64,000 bases of DNA from CAYVAP01 sp964343195 (lineage in GTDB: Bacteria; Bacteroidota; Bacteroidia; J057), in NCBI GenBank assembly GCA_964343195.1, contig CAYFIR010000002.1, positions 107,770-171,769 on the forward strand. The letters are read 5' to 3'. The stretch's first letter is position 1, and the number at the start of each line of letters is the position of its first letter. Positions 43,489 through 52,174 of the stretch are shown here, in pieces. The notes beneath the pieces were generated by a model. That model did no database searches and was not told where the DNA came from. It was given only the letters and a program-made list of their open reading frames with translations. The translations under genes were made by a program, and so were the position numbers.

Positions 43489-43974
43489 TCAAAACGTCAA
43501 CTGGCCCAGGCGGCTGCGACGGTCCAAAAGCAGGGAGTGTGTTTCTCCTTTCGCACGAACATGAACCATGTTTTTCTGGTCATCGAACGACTCAAACATG
43601 ATCTCGTTACGAATGGAAAGTTGATTCAGGCTCTGCACGCCTGACACCTCCAGGTAACACCAGGTCGTTTCAATGTTGGATTCTGTAGCTACGTAATCTA
43701 CTGTCAGGTCCTGACCTCCTTGCGAAAGGCCCAATTCATCGGCCAGATACAGCGCCAGGTACACTTCTGTGTCAGGGTGTTGGTCTTCCAGTCCCAGATT
43801 TAGCCTTTTTCCAAAGCGTTTGTTCAGTGCATCCTCCAGATCATCCGAGAACATCTTGATCGAAATTTCCAGGCTCTCATTGGCCTCGTTATGATTGATT
43901 TCGGTGACACTGATGTGAAATGGGTGCAGCAAAACTGCCACCCATAGATATGCCTGCAAAAGAACAACCTGCAT
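43489..43974 (-). CDS. DUF6702 family protein
   Basis: A 161-residue protein starting with a short hydrophobic signal (VVLLQAYLWVAVLLHPFHIS). It has the DUF6702 pattern HPFHISVTEINHNEANESLE then EISIKMFSDDLEDALNKRFG, seen in many Bacteroidota as small exported proteins with HxxHxS after the signal. Function unknown; related proteins are sometimes encoded beside M1 or M61 peptidases, and an M61 peptidase lies 1.5 kb away. It is convergent with the serine hydrolase, with no gap between the stops. Confidence 0.85.
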   Translation of the reverse strand: MQVVLLQAYLWVAVLLHPFHISVTEINHNEANESLEISIKMFSDDLEDALNKRFGKRLNLGLEDQHPDTEVYLALYLADELGLSQGGQDLTVDYVATESNIETTWCYLEVSGVQSLNQLSIRNEIMFESFDDQKNMVHVRAKGETHSLLLDRRSRLGQLTF

Positions 43975-44025
43975 GAAATGGACTTAAATGTTTCAATCAA
44001 TAACTCTTTCCGGGCATACGCGCTT

Positions 44026-44511
44026 TTAGAAAAAATCATGGAGGGTAATGTCGTAGCGGAGTACCGTGTTGGGAGGGACTACCCGGTAACCATCACGACC
44101 ATACGCCAGACGGGAAGGAACAATGAAGTACCCGGAAGCTCCACGATTAAAGGACGGCATGATTTCCAGCCACCCCTCAATGGTCAAGGCCAAAATCACG
44201 GTGTCTCCTACTCCAGCTTCTACAGAGCGATCAAAAATCTCCCCGTTCAGAAAAGCCGTCTGGTACTCAATGACCAGAGTGTCGGTCAGCGCGGGATACC
44301 CCGCAGCTGTATCCTCGCCGGCAGTTATCTCCCAGTAGATTCCCTCGTCGTCAAACTCTCCGTTAAGCCCCTGTTCCTGGGCATACTCTTCGATCAGTAT
44401 CCGATCCATCTGGGCCTGCTCAATGGCAGTTGGTTCGGACTTACATCCAACCAGTACCAGAATCAGTAAGGCCAGTGAAAGGCCGAAATAAATGCGACTT
44501 GTTGCGGTCAT
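44026..44511 (-). CDS. FKBP-type peptidyl-prolyl isomerase, lipoprotein
   Basis: A 161-residue lipoprotein. The lipobox is LLILVLVGC (Cys23). An N-terminal helix (IEQAQMDRILIEEYAQEQGL) precedes the FKBP domain: YQTAFLNGEIFDRS, VILALTIEGWLEIMPSFNRG and YFIVPSRLAYG with PPNTVLRYDITL at the end. FKBPs of this type assist folding of exported proteins in the periplasm or at the outer membrane. It is related to the FKBP gene at 44708-45178, from which it is separated by a repeat block. Confidence 0.92.
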   Translation of the reverse strand: MTATSRIYFGLSLALLILVLVGCKSEPTAIEQAQMDRILIEEYAQEQGLNGEFDDEGIYWEITAGEDTAAGYPALTDTLVIEYQTAFLNGEIFDRSVEAGVGDTVILALTIEGWLEIMPSFNRGASGYFIVPSRLAYGRDGYRVVPPNTVLRYDITLHDFF

Positions 44512-44544
44512 GTTGTTATGGTGAAATATGATTGGCTATTCTGG

Positions 44545-44709
44545 CTAGTGCCTGCGGAATTCAGTAATTACTGCTCATCAGCAATACTCTCAATCACTAT
44601 GAGCGCAGCGAAATCCCGCAGAGCGGAAAATTACTGATGAGATGCTTCGATTACCACTCCCCGCTTCGCGGGATCTTCGACAGACACAAGATTTCGAATT
44701 CTCTCCACT
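44545..44709. repeat. Repeat block between the two FKBP genes (CTAGTGCCTGCGG and GCGGGATTTCGCT words)
   Basis: It begins CTAGTGCCTGCGGAATTCAG, a 29-base word also at 29825-29853 in reverse, and contains CAGTAATTACTG. Bases 44583-44630, reversed, match 52107-52151 at 38 of 45 positions. The block ends with CCACTAG, overlapping the stop of the upstream FKBP gene, so its outer edges are CTAGTG...CACTAG. Confidence 0.65.
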
Positions 44710-45178
44710 AGTTACGGAAATCGAGAAGTTCCAGTTCAAAGATTAGCACCGCATCACCAGGAATAGACCCACGGCCACGCGGTCCATATGCATGCTTGGA
44801 AGGAATGATCACTGTACCACTAGCTCCCTTTTTGAAATGGGTAAGTGCATCCTGCCAGCCAGCAATCACCTGATATACAGCGAATTCAGTGGAAAGTCCT
44901 TTCGAAGAGTCAAACTCTTCTCCATTAAGGAAGGTCCCCCTGTAAACCACTTCTACTGTTGAAGTACTCTCTGGTGTCGCTGTTCCGGTTCCTTCATCAT
45001 CAAATGAAATAAACACATCCCCATCGGTGTAAAAACCACTGAGGTTGTTGTCCAGCACGTACTGGTCGATCAGTTGAATATCAATAGCCAATTGCTCAGC
45101 AGGGGAAAGTACCGGCTCATTATCACAGCCAGAAAAAACCACGAAGCCAACAGCCAATAGTAACGCCCACTTCTTCAT
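44708..45178 (-). CDS. FKBP-type peptidyl-prolyl isomerase, lipoprotein (second copy)
   Basis: A 156-residue lipoprotein starting MKKWALLLAVGFVVFSGCDN, with the lipobox FSGC (Cys18). The start at 45178 is chosen because 12 in-frame codons upstream do not fit a signal sequence. The FKBP domain has VVYRGTFLNGEEFDSSKG, VIAGWQDALTHFKKGASG, VIIPSKHAYGPRGRGSIPGD and AVLIFELELLDF. It shares layout with the FKBP at 44026, so the two look like diverged tandem duplicates. Role: periplasmic or outer-membrane protein folding (family-based). Confidence 0.92.
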   Translation of the reverse strand: MKKWALLLAVGFVVFSGCDNEPVLSPAEQLAIDIQLIDQYVLDNNLSGFYTDGDVFISFDDEGTGTATPESTSTVEVVYRGTFLNGEEFDSSKGLSTEFAVYQVIAGWQDALTHFKKGASGTVIIPSKHAYGPRGRGSIPGDAVLIFELELLDFRN

Positions 45179-45210
45179 GTCTTGAATTAATTTGAATAGT
45201 AGTATTGGGT

Positions 45211-45330
45211 TCACAAAACGAACTTGAAGATGGCATAGACCAAAATCGCCCCAAACATCAGGATATACATCAGCAAATCAACCCTGATATAATCTCGATA
45301 TTGGGAGTAGAATTCTCTAAGCCATTTCAT
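45211..45330 (-). CDS. Small single-span membrane protein
   Basis: A 39-residue ORF, MKWLREFYSQYRDYIRVDLL then MYILMFGAILVYAIFKFVL. It has a basic/aromatic N-terminal half and one hydrophobic helix (about residues 20-38). It lies 32 bases upstream of the FKBP gene on the same strand and downstream of a strong terminator, so it is probably the first gene of that transcript. The clear amphipathic-plus-membrane design supports a real gene; no family recognised. Confidence 0.6.
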   Translation of the reverse strand: MKWLREFYSQYRDYIRVDLLMYILMFGAILVYAIFKFVL

Positions 45331-45369
45331 CCTGCGAAAATACGTACTACAAACGTAAAAAGAAGCAGG

Positions 45370-45401
45370 ATTGCTGCACTCTCTGGGAAGAGTGCAGCAA
45401 T
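45370..45401 (-). terminator. Hairpin terminator after the M61 peptidase gene
   Basis: A perfect 13-bp stem (ATTGCTGCACTCT / AGAGTGCAGCAAT) with a six-base loop, about 60 bases past the stop of the gene at 45461. On the minus strand it is followed by CCTGCTTCTTTTTACG. A strong structure with a delayed T-run. Confidence 0.7.
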
Positions 45402-45460
45402 TTCATGTGAATAACTCCGGTTTTCAGGGGGAAAATTCCTAAGTTCACCCGAAAAAGGCA

Positions 45461-47344
45461 CTATCGCCCTTCCACCCAGAGCTGAAAAAGTTTCGCCTGC
45501 TGTTCGGACATTTTATCCTCATCCATTGGCTCCATATAATACCGACGGCTCCCGGATTTGAAGGGCAACCGGAAGCTCAGCTCTACGGGAACTCCCTCTC
45601 GGATAACGGTCAGCGAGGCTTCTGACCCTTCCAGTTTTAGATGACCGGTTTCATCAAAAAAGACATCATTAACAGCCCAGGGATCAGGAATTACATCTCC
45701 CTGCTGAAACCCTACTACATCCCCCTCTTCGACTTTCCCAACAATGGCTTTCCCCATCATTTCAGGTAAGAAGGCCAGTGAGCGCACCCCATTATCACGC
45801 CCCAGGAGGTTAACAGGCAGGTCTCCCGTCCGGGTATCGTAATACCGGATGCCCACCTTTTCAAATCCTCCCTCAAGGTCCAGGGGTTCCTTTCCTTTGA
45901 CATATCGATCAAAGAAATCCATCAGATCCGGGTGTACCTCGGCCACGAAGGTCTCAAAGAAGGTATCTTCATCGAATGATTCGGTGGCCCCATAACGCTC
46001 TGAGAGCGTAAAAATCACATCTTTTAGCGTCTTCTCTCCATCAGTCAGGGCCATGATCTCAAAATCCAGCAGCATCGCCATGATGGCTCCCCGGTCATAG
46101 ACATGGCCATACAGACTTTCGTAAGGCTCATCAAATACATTGGCACTCATCACCGTGAAGGGAATGGAGTCAGGATAGCGAGAAGCCGCGCGAATTTTCC
46201 CGCTCCAGTTGCTGTTCAGCGACTGGGAAAGCGATACCAGATCGCCCTGTTGCTGGATGAGGCCAGCGAAATACTCCGTACAGCCTTCATAAAGCCAGAG
46301 GTGCTGAGACATGATGGGATCGACGTAATCAAAGTCCCCTACAAACTGGCTGTGTAAACTCAGGGGCGCGTAGATATGCATGAACTCATGGATGGCAACT
46401 TCCTCCATGCCAACAGAATAGCTCTCATCATCAAAAGCAGGCATGAAGTAAAAGGAAGAGGTTCCATGCTCCAGGGCCCCATAGCCCTGATTGATGAGCG
46501 GAAGCGCTTTCAGGATCATTCCCAGGGTCACTTTCCCCTTTCGCCCGGCTTTTGCCATGGCTTTGCCCATTTTCTCCTGTCCGTCAAAATAGATCAGATA
46601 AGCATAGCGATCTACGGGGGTCTCCCCCACAAATTGCTCAATGGCTTCCATCGATTCGGCCAGGGTCGCACTGACCTCGGCTGATGCGTCATTGCCTTCG
46701 TAGTAAGTCGCAATCTGTACTTCCGTTCCCGCTACCTGAAGTGTTTTTGCCTCCTGTGGGGTGAAAAGAATGGGATGGTCGATCACTGCGTGATAGCTGG
46801 AAGCGGTAAAGGTCTGCACCTGCCCTTCGATTGCGGATGGCAGGGAGCTATACCCCTTAAATCCAGCTGGCATCGAAAAACTCAGCTCAAAGGCTTCTTC
46901 CTCATCGCCTTCCAAAAAGCCGAACATACCGCCATTGATCCCGAAGTATTTTCCCGCTTCGAAGCCACATCCGGCAGGTTCGAAAATTTTGGGCTTACCG
47001 CCATGCTCCCAGGTATCCTGAAAGTCGTAGGAGATTTTTGCCAATTTATTTCCTTCTGCAACGACGAAGCGATTGGGCTCGAGGTAGTCTACATCGAGGC
47101 GCTCACCGTCTGCATCATAAGCCTTCAAGCCTTTTACAAAGCGTCCATAGTCCAGGACAGCGTAGGTGCCAGGCACCGTACGAGGAAACTGAAAGACCAG
47201 TTTTCCCGCTTCGGGGCGCGAAACTGCAACCTCCACATGTACACGATCTCGCGACACATCCTGAAGGTCAACGGAATATTGATACGCAGTCTGCCCCCAG
47301 CCCCAAAGTGGGAGGGCAAACAATAAGAAGAGTATTTTTTTCAA
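45461..47344 (-). CDS. M61 family peptidase (glycyl aminopeptidase-like)
   Basis: A 627-residue exported metallopeptidase. The signal peptide is KKILFLLFALPLWGWGQT. After an N-terminal beta domain (DVSRDRVHVEVAVSRPEAGK; QFPRTVPGTYAV) the thermolysin-like domain shows the zinc motif VAIHEFMHIYAPLSLHS (HExxH variant HEFMH) and the downstream glutamate in LWLYEGCTEYFAGL. A C-terminal PDZ-like part (VGKVEEGDVVGFQQGDVIPD) follows, as in M61 enzymes. It removes N-terminal residues, often Gly or Ala, in the periplasm (family knowledge). Confidence 0.93.
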   Translation of the reverse strand: MKKILFLLFALPLWGWGQTAYQYSVDLQDVSRDRVHVEVAVSRPEAGKLVFQFPRTVPGTYAVLDYGRFVKGLKAYDADGERLDVDYLEPNRFVVAEGNKLAKISYDFQDTWEHGGKPKIFEPAGCGFEAGKYFGINGGMFGFLEGDEEEAFELSFSMPAGFKGYSSLPSAIEGQVQTFTASSYHAVIDHPILFTPQEAKTLQVAGTEVQIATYYEGNDASAEVSATLAESMEAIEQFVGETPVDRYAYLIYFDGQEKMGKAMAKAGRKGKVTLGMILKALPLINQGYGALEHGTSSFYFMPAFDDESYSVGMEEVAIHEFMHIYAPLSLHSQFVGDFDYVDPIMSQHLWLYEGCTEYFAGLIQQQGDLVSLSQSLNSNWSGKIRAASRYPDSIPFTVMSANVFDEPYESLYGHVYDRGAIMAMLLDFEIMALTDGEKTLKDVIFTLSERYGATESFDEDTFFETFVAEVHPDLMDFFDRYVKGKEPLDLEGGFEKVGIRYYDTRTGDLPVNLLGRDNGVRSLAFLPEMMGKAIVGKVEEGDVVGFQQGDVIPDPWAVNDVFFDETGHLKLEGSEASLTVIREGVPVELSFRLPFKSGSRRYYMEPMDEDKMSEQQAKLFQLWVEGR

Positions 47345-47486
47345 GACTGTACGATTTTTAGAATGAATTGAAATATTGCCACATACGTCGCCAATACAGG
47401 GGTTTTATTACCCCTTCAGCAAACCAACGGCGAAAAAGCAAAAGAGGCAATGGGTCTGCAACGGGAATCTTGCCAGAATTGGGGAC

Positions 47487-47615
47487 GGAGTTCGGAGTTC
47501 GGAGTTGGGAGTTGGGAGTTGGGAGTTGGGAGTTGGGAGTTGGGAGTTGGGAGTTCAAAAGTTTACGAGTCATGCTCCTCAACTTTGAACCCCGAACCTT
47601 AAACTTTGAACTACC
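47487..47615. repeat. Ten-copy GGAGTT[C/G] heptamer array with inverted arm next to the ggt stop
   Basis: Exactly ten heptamers occupy 47487-47556 (GGAGTTC twice, GGAGTTG seven times, GGAGTTC once). The right arm AACTTTGAACCCCGAACCTT onward (47581-47612) is the complement type and leads into CTACCCTA, whose CTA is the TAG stop of ggt. The loop contains AGTTTACGAGTC, shared with the element at 52591. Copy number is likely variable between strains. Confidence 0.85.
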
Positions 47616-49316
47616 CTAATACCCCGCTGCCTGCCCATCCTTCCGAGACTCAGAGGCTCCGTAATAGACCGCCTGGACCGGATCCCAAAGGATGGCCTGA
47701 TAGCCACCAAAGCCTCCCACATCAAAGCGCACATCGTGGCCCATCATCTGCAACTGTCGGATGACTTCGGGGGAAAAACCACTTTCCATCATCAGGTAAC
47801 CACCATCGCGCATGACTTCTCCGGTAGGCTGCGAAGAACCCGCATGGCGAAGTCGTGGCGCGTCTCCGGCTTCCTGCAGGTTCATTCCAAAGTCGATCAT
47901 GTTGACGATGATCTGCGCATGACCTTGTGGTTGCATAGCTCCGCCCATCACCCCAAAGCTCATGAACGGCTGCCCATCTTTGGTCACGAAAGCTGGAATA
48001 ATGGTGTGAAAAGGGCGCTTTCCTGGCTCATAGACATTGAAATGGCCTTCCTCCAGCGTGAATAATTCGCCCCGATCCTGCAACATAAACCCCAGATCGC
48101 CCGGTACTACGCCGGAACCCATGCCCCGGAAATTACTTTGGATTAGCGATACCATATTGCCGTCCTTGTCGGCTACGGTCAGGTAAATGGTTTCACCGTG
48201 GCCAAGGTTGCCTGCCGGATAGCTGCGTCCAGCACGGTTGGGGTCGATCAGTTCCCGACGTTCGTAGGCGTAGGATTTGGAGATCAATTCCTTCACGGGA
48301 AGTTCGTTAAAGGCTGGGTCTGCATAGAATTTTGCACGGTCTTCAAAAGCCAGCTTTTTGGCTTCAGTAAACAGGTGGATGTACTCCGCACTTCCAAAGC
48401 CCATACTGGCAATGTCGTAGCCTTCGAGGATGTTGAGCATTTGCAACGCCGCGATTCCCTGACCGTTGGGAGGCAGTTCCCAGACGTCGTAGCCTCGGTA
48501 GTTGGTGGAGACGGGGGTTACCCATTCGGATTCATGGTCTTTTAAGTCATCGCGGGTCAGGAAACCGCCCACTTCTTCCATATGTGCCTCGATCTTGCGG
48601 GCGATGTCCCCACGGTAAAAAGCTTTGCGGCCTTTGTCGGCAATCAGCTCGTAAGTAGCGGCCAATCTGGGATTGGCAAACATCTCACCCTTGCGGGGCG
48701 TGTGTCCATTGGGCATGTAAGTGTCAGCGAAGTTGGGATAGTCGGCGAAGTTACGGGCAGCAACCTCCAGGTAGTAAGCGATCAACTCCGAAACTGGAAA
48801 TCCCTCGCGGGCATATTGGATCGCAGGCGATAGGATCACCTCCATCGGCAATTCTCCGAAGCGATCATGCAACTCAAACCAGCCATCCACCGCACCCGGC
48901 ACCGAAACTGGGAGGGGGCCATATGCAGGGATTTTCTCATAGCCATTCTCCAGAAAATACTCCCTCGTCAGGTTTTGGGGCGAACGACCGCTGGCGTTGA
49001 GCCCATACAGTTGCTGGCTCTCAGCATCCCACACGATCGCAAAAAGATCCCCTCCGATTCCCGACCCCGTCGGTTCCATGAGGCCCAGCGTTGCATTAGC
49101 GGCTATCGCTGCGTCCACCGCCGTGCCGCCCTGCTTGAGGATGTCCAGCGCCACTTGCGTGGCCAGGGGTTGGCTGGTAGCCGCCATGCCATGCGGAGCG
49201 ATGACTTCTGAGCGAGTCGCCCAGGACAGACCAGTAATGCGGTCCTGAGCGGGGAGATTAGCCATCAGAAAAAACAGACACAAAAGGGCGAAAAGACGGT
49301 GGAAGGAAGTGTTCAT
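47616..49316 (-). CDS. ggt: Gamma-glutamyltransferase
   Basis: A 566-residue Ntn-hydrolase that cleaves and transfers gamma-glutamyl groups of glutathione-like compounds in the periplasm. The start at 49316 gives a signal peptide (HRLFALLCLFFLMANLPAQ); the longer ORF to 49496 is rejected. GGTAVDAAIAANATLGLMEP and TGSGIGGDLFAIVWD are hallmark segments. The autocatalytic threonine region is GHGETIYLTVADKDGN, followed by SNFRGMGSGVVPGDLGFML. PFHTIIPAFVTKDGQPFMSF and MGGAMQPQGHAQI complete the small subunit. A TACTTTTG (-7-like) lies at 49356-49349. Confidence 0.94.
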   Translation of the reverse strand: MNTSFHRLFALLCLFFLMANLPAQDRITGLSWATRSEVIAPHGMAATSQPLATQVALDILKQGGTAVDAAIAANATLGLMEPTGSGIGGDLFAIVWDAESQQLYGLNASGRSPQNLTREYFLENGYEKIPAYGPLPVSVPGAVDGWFELHDRFGELPMEVILSPAIQYAREGFPVSELIAYYLEVAARNFADYPNFADTYMPNGHTPRKGEMFANPRLAATYELIADKGRKAFYRGDIARKIEAHMEEVGGFLTRDDLKDHESEWVTPVSTNYRGYDVWELPPNGQGIAALQMLNILEGYDIASMGFGSAEYIHLFTEAKKLAFEDRAKFYADPAFNELPVKELISKSYAYERRELIDPNRAGRSYPAGNLGHGETIYLTVADKDGNMVSLIQSNFRGMGSGVVPGDLGFMLQDRGELFTLEEGHFNVYEPGKRPFHTIIPAFVTKDGQPFMSFGVMGGAMQPQGHAQIIVNMIDFGMNLQEAGDAPRLRHAGSSQPTGEVMRDGGYLMMESGFSPEVIRQLQMMGHDVRFDVGGFGGYQAILWDPVQAVYYGASESRKDGQAAGY

Positions 49317-49408
49317 AAGGTATTTGACGTAGTGATAAATAGTAAGACCAAAAGTAGAACCAGCGACTCTACCTGATAGTTGTGCTGCGGGGCCATTCCG
49401 GGAAAAAA

Positions 49409-49942
49409 TCAGGAATCCACCCACCCATGGTACATCATCGCCTGCCGAATCTGCGCGATGTGATGCTCCGAATGCCAGGCATAAATCCCCAGCCATTGGT
49501 CAAGGCTCAGGTCGCCCATTTCCGGATGCTGGAAGGTCCGGCTAAACTCTTCCGGCTCCATGTTAAACAGCATGGAAGTCCAGCGCGTATGGAGAGCCTC
49601 CAGCAACCGCAGGGGAGGTCCAATAGGGCCATCCAATACATCCTCTAACTGTGCCCAGGCATCCTGGTTATAGGTTTTGATCATGGGATGATCTTCCGTC
49701 ATGGCCCACCGAAAACGGATGTATCCGTGCAGGTGTGCGTCGGGCAGATGGTGGATCACCTGCCGAATGGTCCATGCGCCGGGCCGGATGGCCATATCCA
49801 ACTGAGGGGTTCGCAACTCCTCCACCAATCGACGGAGCTGCCCTGGAGAAGTCTCCAGGGTGCGGATGTGTTGCCTCCGCTGGGCTTCGTCAATAGGGGT
49901 TTCGATATCGAATTCTCCGATTGGGAATACCAATAGCTCCAT
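49409..49942 (-). CDS. DinB/YfiT-like metal-dependent hydrolase (bacillithiol S-transferase-like)
   Basis: A 177-residue four-helix DinB-superfamily protein. The start MELLVFPIGEFDIETPID at 49942 matches YfiT/BstA proteins; the longer frame to 50104 is rejected. The three metal-binding histidines are in TIRQVIHHLPDAHLHGYIRF and YAWHSEHHIAQIRQAMMY, in the usual H-x(n)-HxxxH arrangement. BstA transfers bacillithiol to electrophiles; whether this organism has bacillithiol is not seen here. Family is sure, substrate is not. Confidence 0.9.
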   Translation of the reverse strand: MELLVFPIGEFDIETPIDEAQRRQHIRTLETSPGQLRRLVEELRTPQLDMAIRPGAWTIRQVIHHLPDAHLHGYIRFRWAMTEDHPMIKTYNQDAWAQLEDVLDGPIGPPLRLLEALHTRWTSMLFNMEPEEFSRTFQHPEMGDLSLDQWLGIYAWHSEHHIAQIRQAMMYHGWVDS

Positions 49943-50158
49943 GGGAAAATAAGCCTTGAGAAAAAGTGAGTGGATTGGCTTAAAAATAGGAGAAAATTCG
50001 ATGGGGGGAAAGGGGCGGCAATCGATTCCCAGTCGACCTTTCAAAATCTCTTCCTCTCCACCCTTTTTGTCCAGCGGTACTCCTTTTCCATTTTGCATTA
50101 CCACCCTCAGGCTGTATCATCGCAGTTTGAAATTTGCTATCATCCAAACTACTTGGGT

Positions 50159-52111
50159 ATGACTTCAAAGTATTACAATATTCTACTGGGCTTATGTTTT
50201 CTGATCTGGGGCAGTAGCTTAAGCCTTGTAGCTCAGGAAGTTTATTCCTCTGATACCGTACGCCTGGAGACCAGCCGACTCGACCAGAATGTCCAGGAAT
50301 CTGGCCGTCAGGTGACCATCCTCTCTTCGCTCGAAATTCAGAGCCTGCCCGTCCAGACTGTGGACGAATTGCTCCGATACGTCAGCGGAGTGGAGATCCA
50401 GTCCCGGGGACCTTTTGGGGCACAGGCCGACATCCTGATGCGGGGGAGTACCTTTGGGCAAGTCCTCGTACTGATTGACGGCATGCGCCTCAATGATCCG
50501 CTTACGGGACACTTCAGTGCCTACCTGCCCATCACCCTATCAGAAATAGCCCGTATCGAAGTGCTGCGCGGACCTGCTGCAGCCCTGTACGGCTCGGATG
50601 CTGTCGGTGGAGTGATCCACATTGTCACCAAAGCCTTTGACCTTAATCAGCGCCCAAATGGCTCCAAAACCCAGGGACAGGTTGGCCTGGGCCAATATGG
50701 CCTGACCACCGCTCAGGCGGGTTTTTATCACCGAGGAAAGGCGACAGATATCAGTGGTGGCCTGTCCAGCAACCGCGCCAACGGACAATTGTTGCCTCCC
50801 GATTCACTGGGCTTCCGCAACGACGTGGAGACCTACAGCGCCAGCCTTTCCGGTCGCTTCTCCCTGGGTGAAAAATGGACCCTGATGACCCGTGGGGCTT
50901 TTGACCAGCGCCTCTTCAATGCGCGCTATTTTTACACACGAAGTACTTTCGATGAGTCTCGGGAACAAATTCGTCAGGGTTGGGTGCAGGGTCGCCTGAC
51001 CTACCAGGACCGTGAATCCCAGACCTACCTCGATGTGGCGTACAAGGCCATGGAGGACAGCTTCCTCTTCAACCCAGCTTTTCCCGCTAACATCCACACC
51101 ACTACCCTACTCAACACCCAGCTCCACCATCAGCGTTACCTGAGCGATGAGTTACAGTTAGCTGGTGGGTTGCAGGCCAGCCGCCGAGCCATTGTCAGCA
51201 CCGACCGCGGTGATCATCAGGATGCACATGGGGCAGCTTATGTCATTGCGTTTTGGCAGCCTGTGCATGACCTGTCGCTGACGGGAAGCCTGCGTGGAGA
51301 TTATGACACCAACTATGGCTTTGAGTTGCTGCCGCAATTCAGTGCAGTATACCAACTGGGCAGCCTGAACCTTCGCGCCTCCAGTGGACGAAGCATTCGT
51401 GCGGCAGACTATACCGAGCGCTTCATCGGCTGGGAACTGGGTGGCCCGATTTCTCCCGGACGAAATCTGGGAAATCCCGATCTGATGGCTGAAACAGCCT
51501 GGAGCCACGAAGCAGGGTTTGATTGGAGCCTGATGCCAGGGGTCAATCTAAGCGCTACTGGATTTTACCGCCGGGGCACCAACCTGATCGATTATCTACT
51601 TACACCGGGTCGTGAATACGCCCAGCAGGAAAAAGTGCTGCCCGACAGCCTGTACTTCCTCACCCAAAACCTCTCAGCCCTCAACACCTACGGTACCGAG
51701 CTAGAGTTGAGCTACATCAAGTACTGGCAACCAAATCTTGGTATTCGCCTCAATCTTGGATCGATGATCGTACAGAGTAGCAACGAGCAGGACCTTCCGT
51801 CTAAATACCTTGCTAACAATGCACAATGGGTGGTCAATGGCCGCGCAGTGGTGCAACTGTATAGGTTCAATTTTGCCGTTACTGGGCTGCACAAACAGCG
51901 CGACGCGGAGCGGGCTGCTGCCATCGGGGTGGACCTTGATCCGAGCTACTTTGTCATGAATGCAGAAGCGAGTTATAATGTAGGGGGCGGATGTTCTATT
52001 TTCGCTCAGGTCATCAACCTGACGGACACTGAGTACCAGGATATTCTGGGGGCTTACATGCCACAACGCTGGTGGCTGGGCGGATTGAAGTGGAATATTG
52101 GAAGAGAGTAA
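50159..52111 (+). CDS. TonB-dependent outer-membrane receptor (BtuB-like)
   Basis: A 650-residue outer-membrane transporter. The start at 50159 gives the signal peptide YNILLGLCFLIWGSSLSLVA, then a plug domain: RQVTILSSLEIQSLPVQTVD, ADILMRGSTFGQVLVLIDG, and ARIEVLRGPAAALYGSDAVG followed by GVIHIVTK. The beta-barrel ends with LGGLKWNIGRE. The size and plug resemble BtuB/vitamin B12 and iron-siderophore receptors. No cobalamin riboswitch was seen upstream, so the ligand is open. There is no N-terminal carboxypeptidase-like (SusC) domain. Confidence 0.92.
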   Translation: MTSKYYNILLGLCFLIWGSSLSLVAQEVYSSDTVRLETSRLDQNVQESGRQVTILSSLEIQSLPVQTVDELLRYVSGVEIQSRGPFGAQADILMRGSTFGQVLVLIDGMRLNDPLTGHFSAYLPITLSEIARIEVLRGPAAALYGSDAVGGVIHIVTKAFDLNQRPNGSKTQGQVGLGQYGLTTAQAGFYHRGKATDISGGLSSNRANGQLLPPDSLGFRNDVETYSASLSGRFSLGEKWTLMTRGAFDQRLFNARYFYTRSTFDESREQIRQGWVQGRLTYQDRESQTYLDVAYKAMEDSFLFNPAFPANIHTTTLLNTQLHHQRYLSDELQLAGGLQASRRAIVSTDRGDHQDAHGAAYVIAFWQPVHDLSLTGSLRGDYDTNYGFELLPQFSAVYQLGSLNLRASSGRSIRAADYTERFIGWELGGPISPGRNLGNPDLMAETAWSHEAGFDWSLMPGVNLSATGFYRRGTNLIDYLLTPGREYAQQEKVLPDSLYFLTQNLSALNTYGTELELSYIKYWQPNLGIRLNLGSMIVQSSNEQDLPSKYLANNAQWVVNGRAVVQLYRFNFAVTGLHKQRDAERAAAIGVDLDPSYFVMNAEASYNVGGGCSIFAQVINLTDTEYQDILGAYMPQRWWLGGLKWNIGRE

Positions 52112-52151
52112 TTTCCCGCTTCGCGGGATTTCGCTTTGCTCAACGTGATTG
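52107..52151. repeat. GCGGGATTTCGCT repeat overlapping the receptor stop codon
   Basis: AGTAATTTCCCGCTTCGCGG onward contains the TAA stop of the TonB receptor gene and a CCCGCTTCGCGGG hairpin. It matches the reverse of 44583-44630 at 38 of 45 positions. It may act as a transcription end structure. Confidence 0.6.
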
Positions 52152-52174
52152 GTGATTCGTAATTGCCTTAGCTA

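Noticed and set aside
43978..44469. 163-codon ORF opposite the first FKBP gene
   Set aside because: The opposite strand encodes a complete FKBP lipoprotein; the plus frame has no recognisable features.
47487..47556. Tandem array that might be mistaken for CRISPR
   Set aside because: Units are seven bases with no spacers; CRISPR repeats are 23-47 bases with unique spacers, and no cas genes are present.
49943..50158. Cobalamin riboswitch upstream of the BtuB-like receptor
   Set aside because: No B12-box or GCCACTG-like core was seen; much of the region may simply be 5' UTR.
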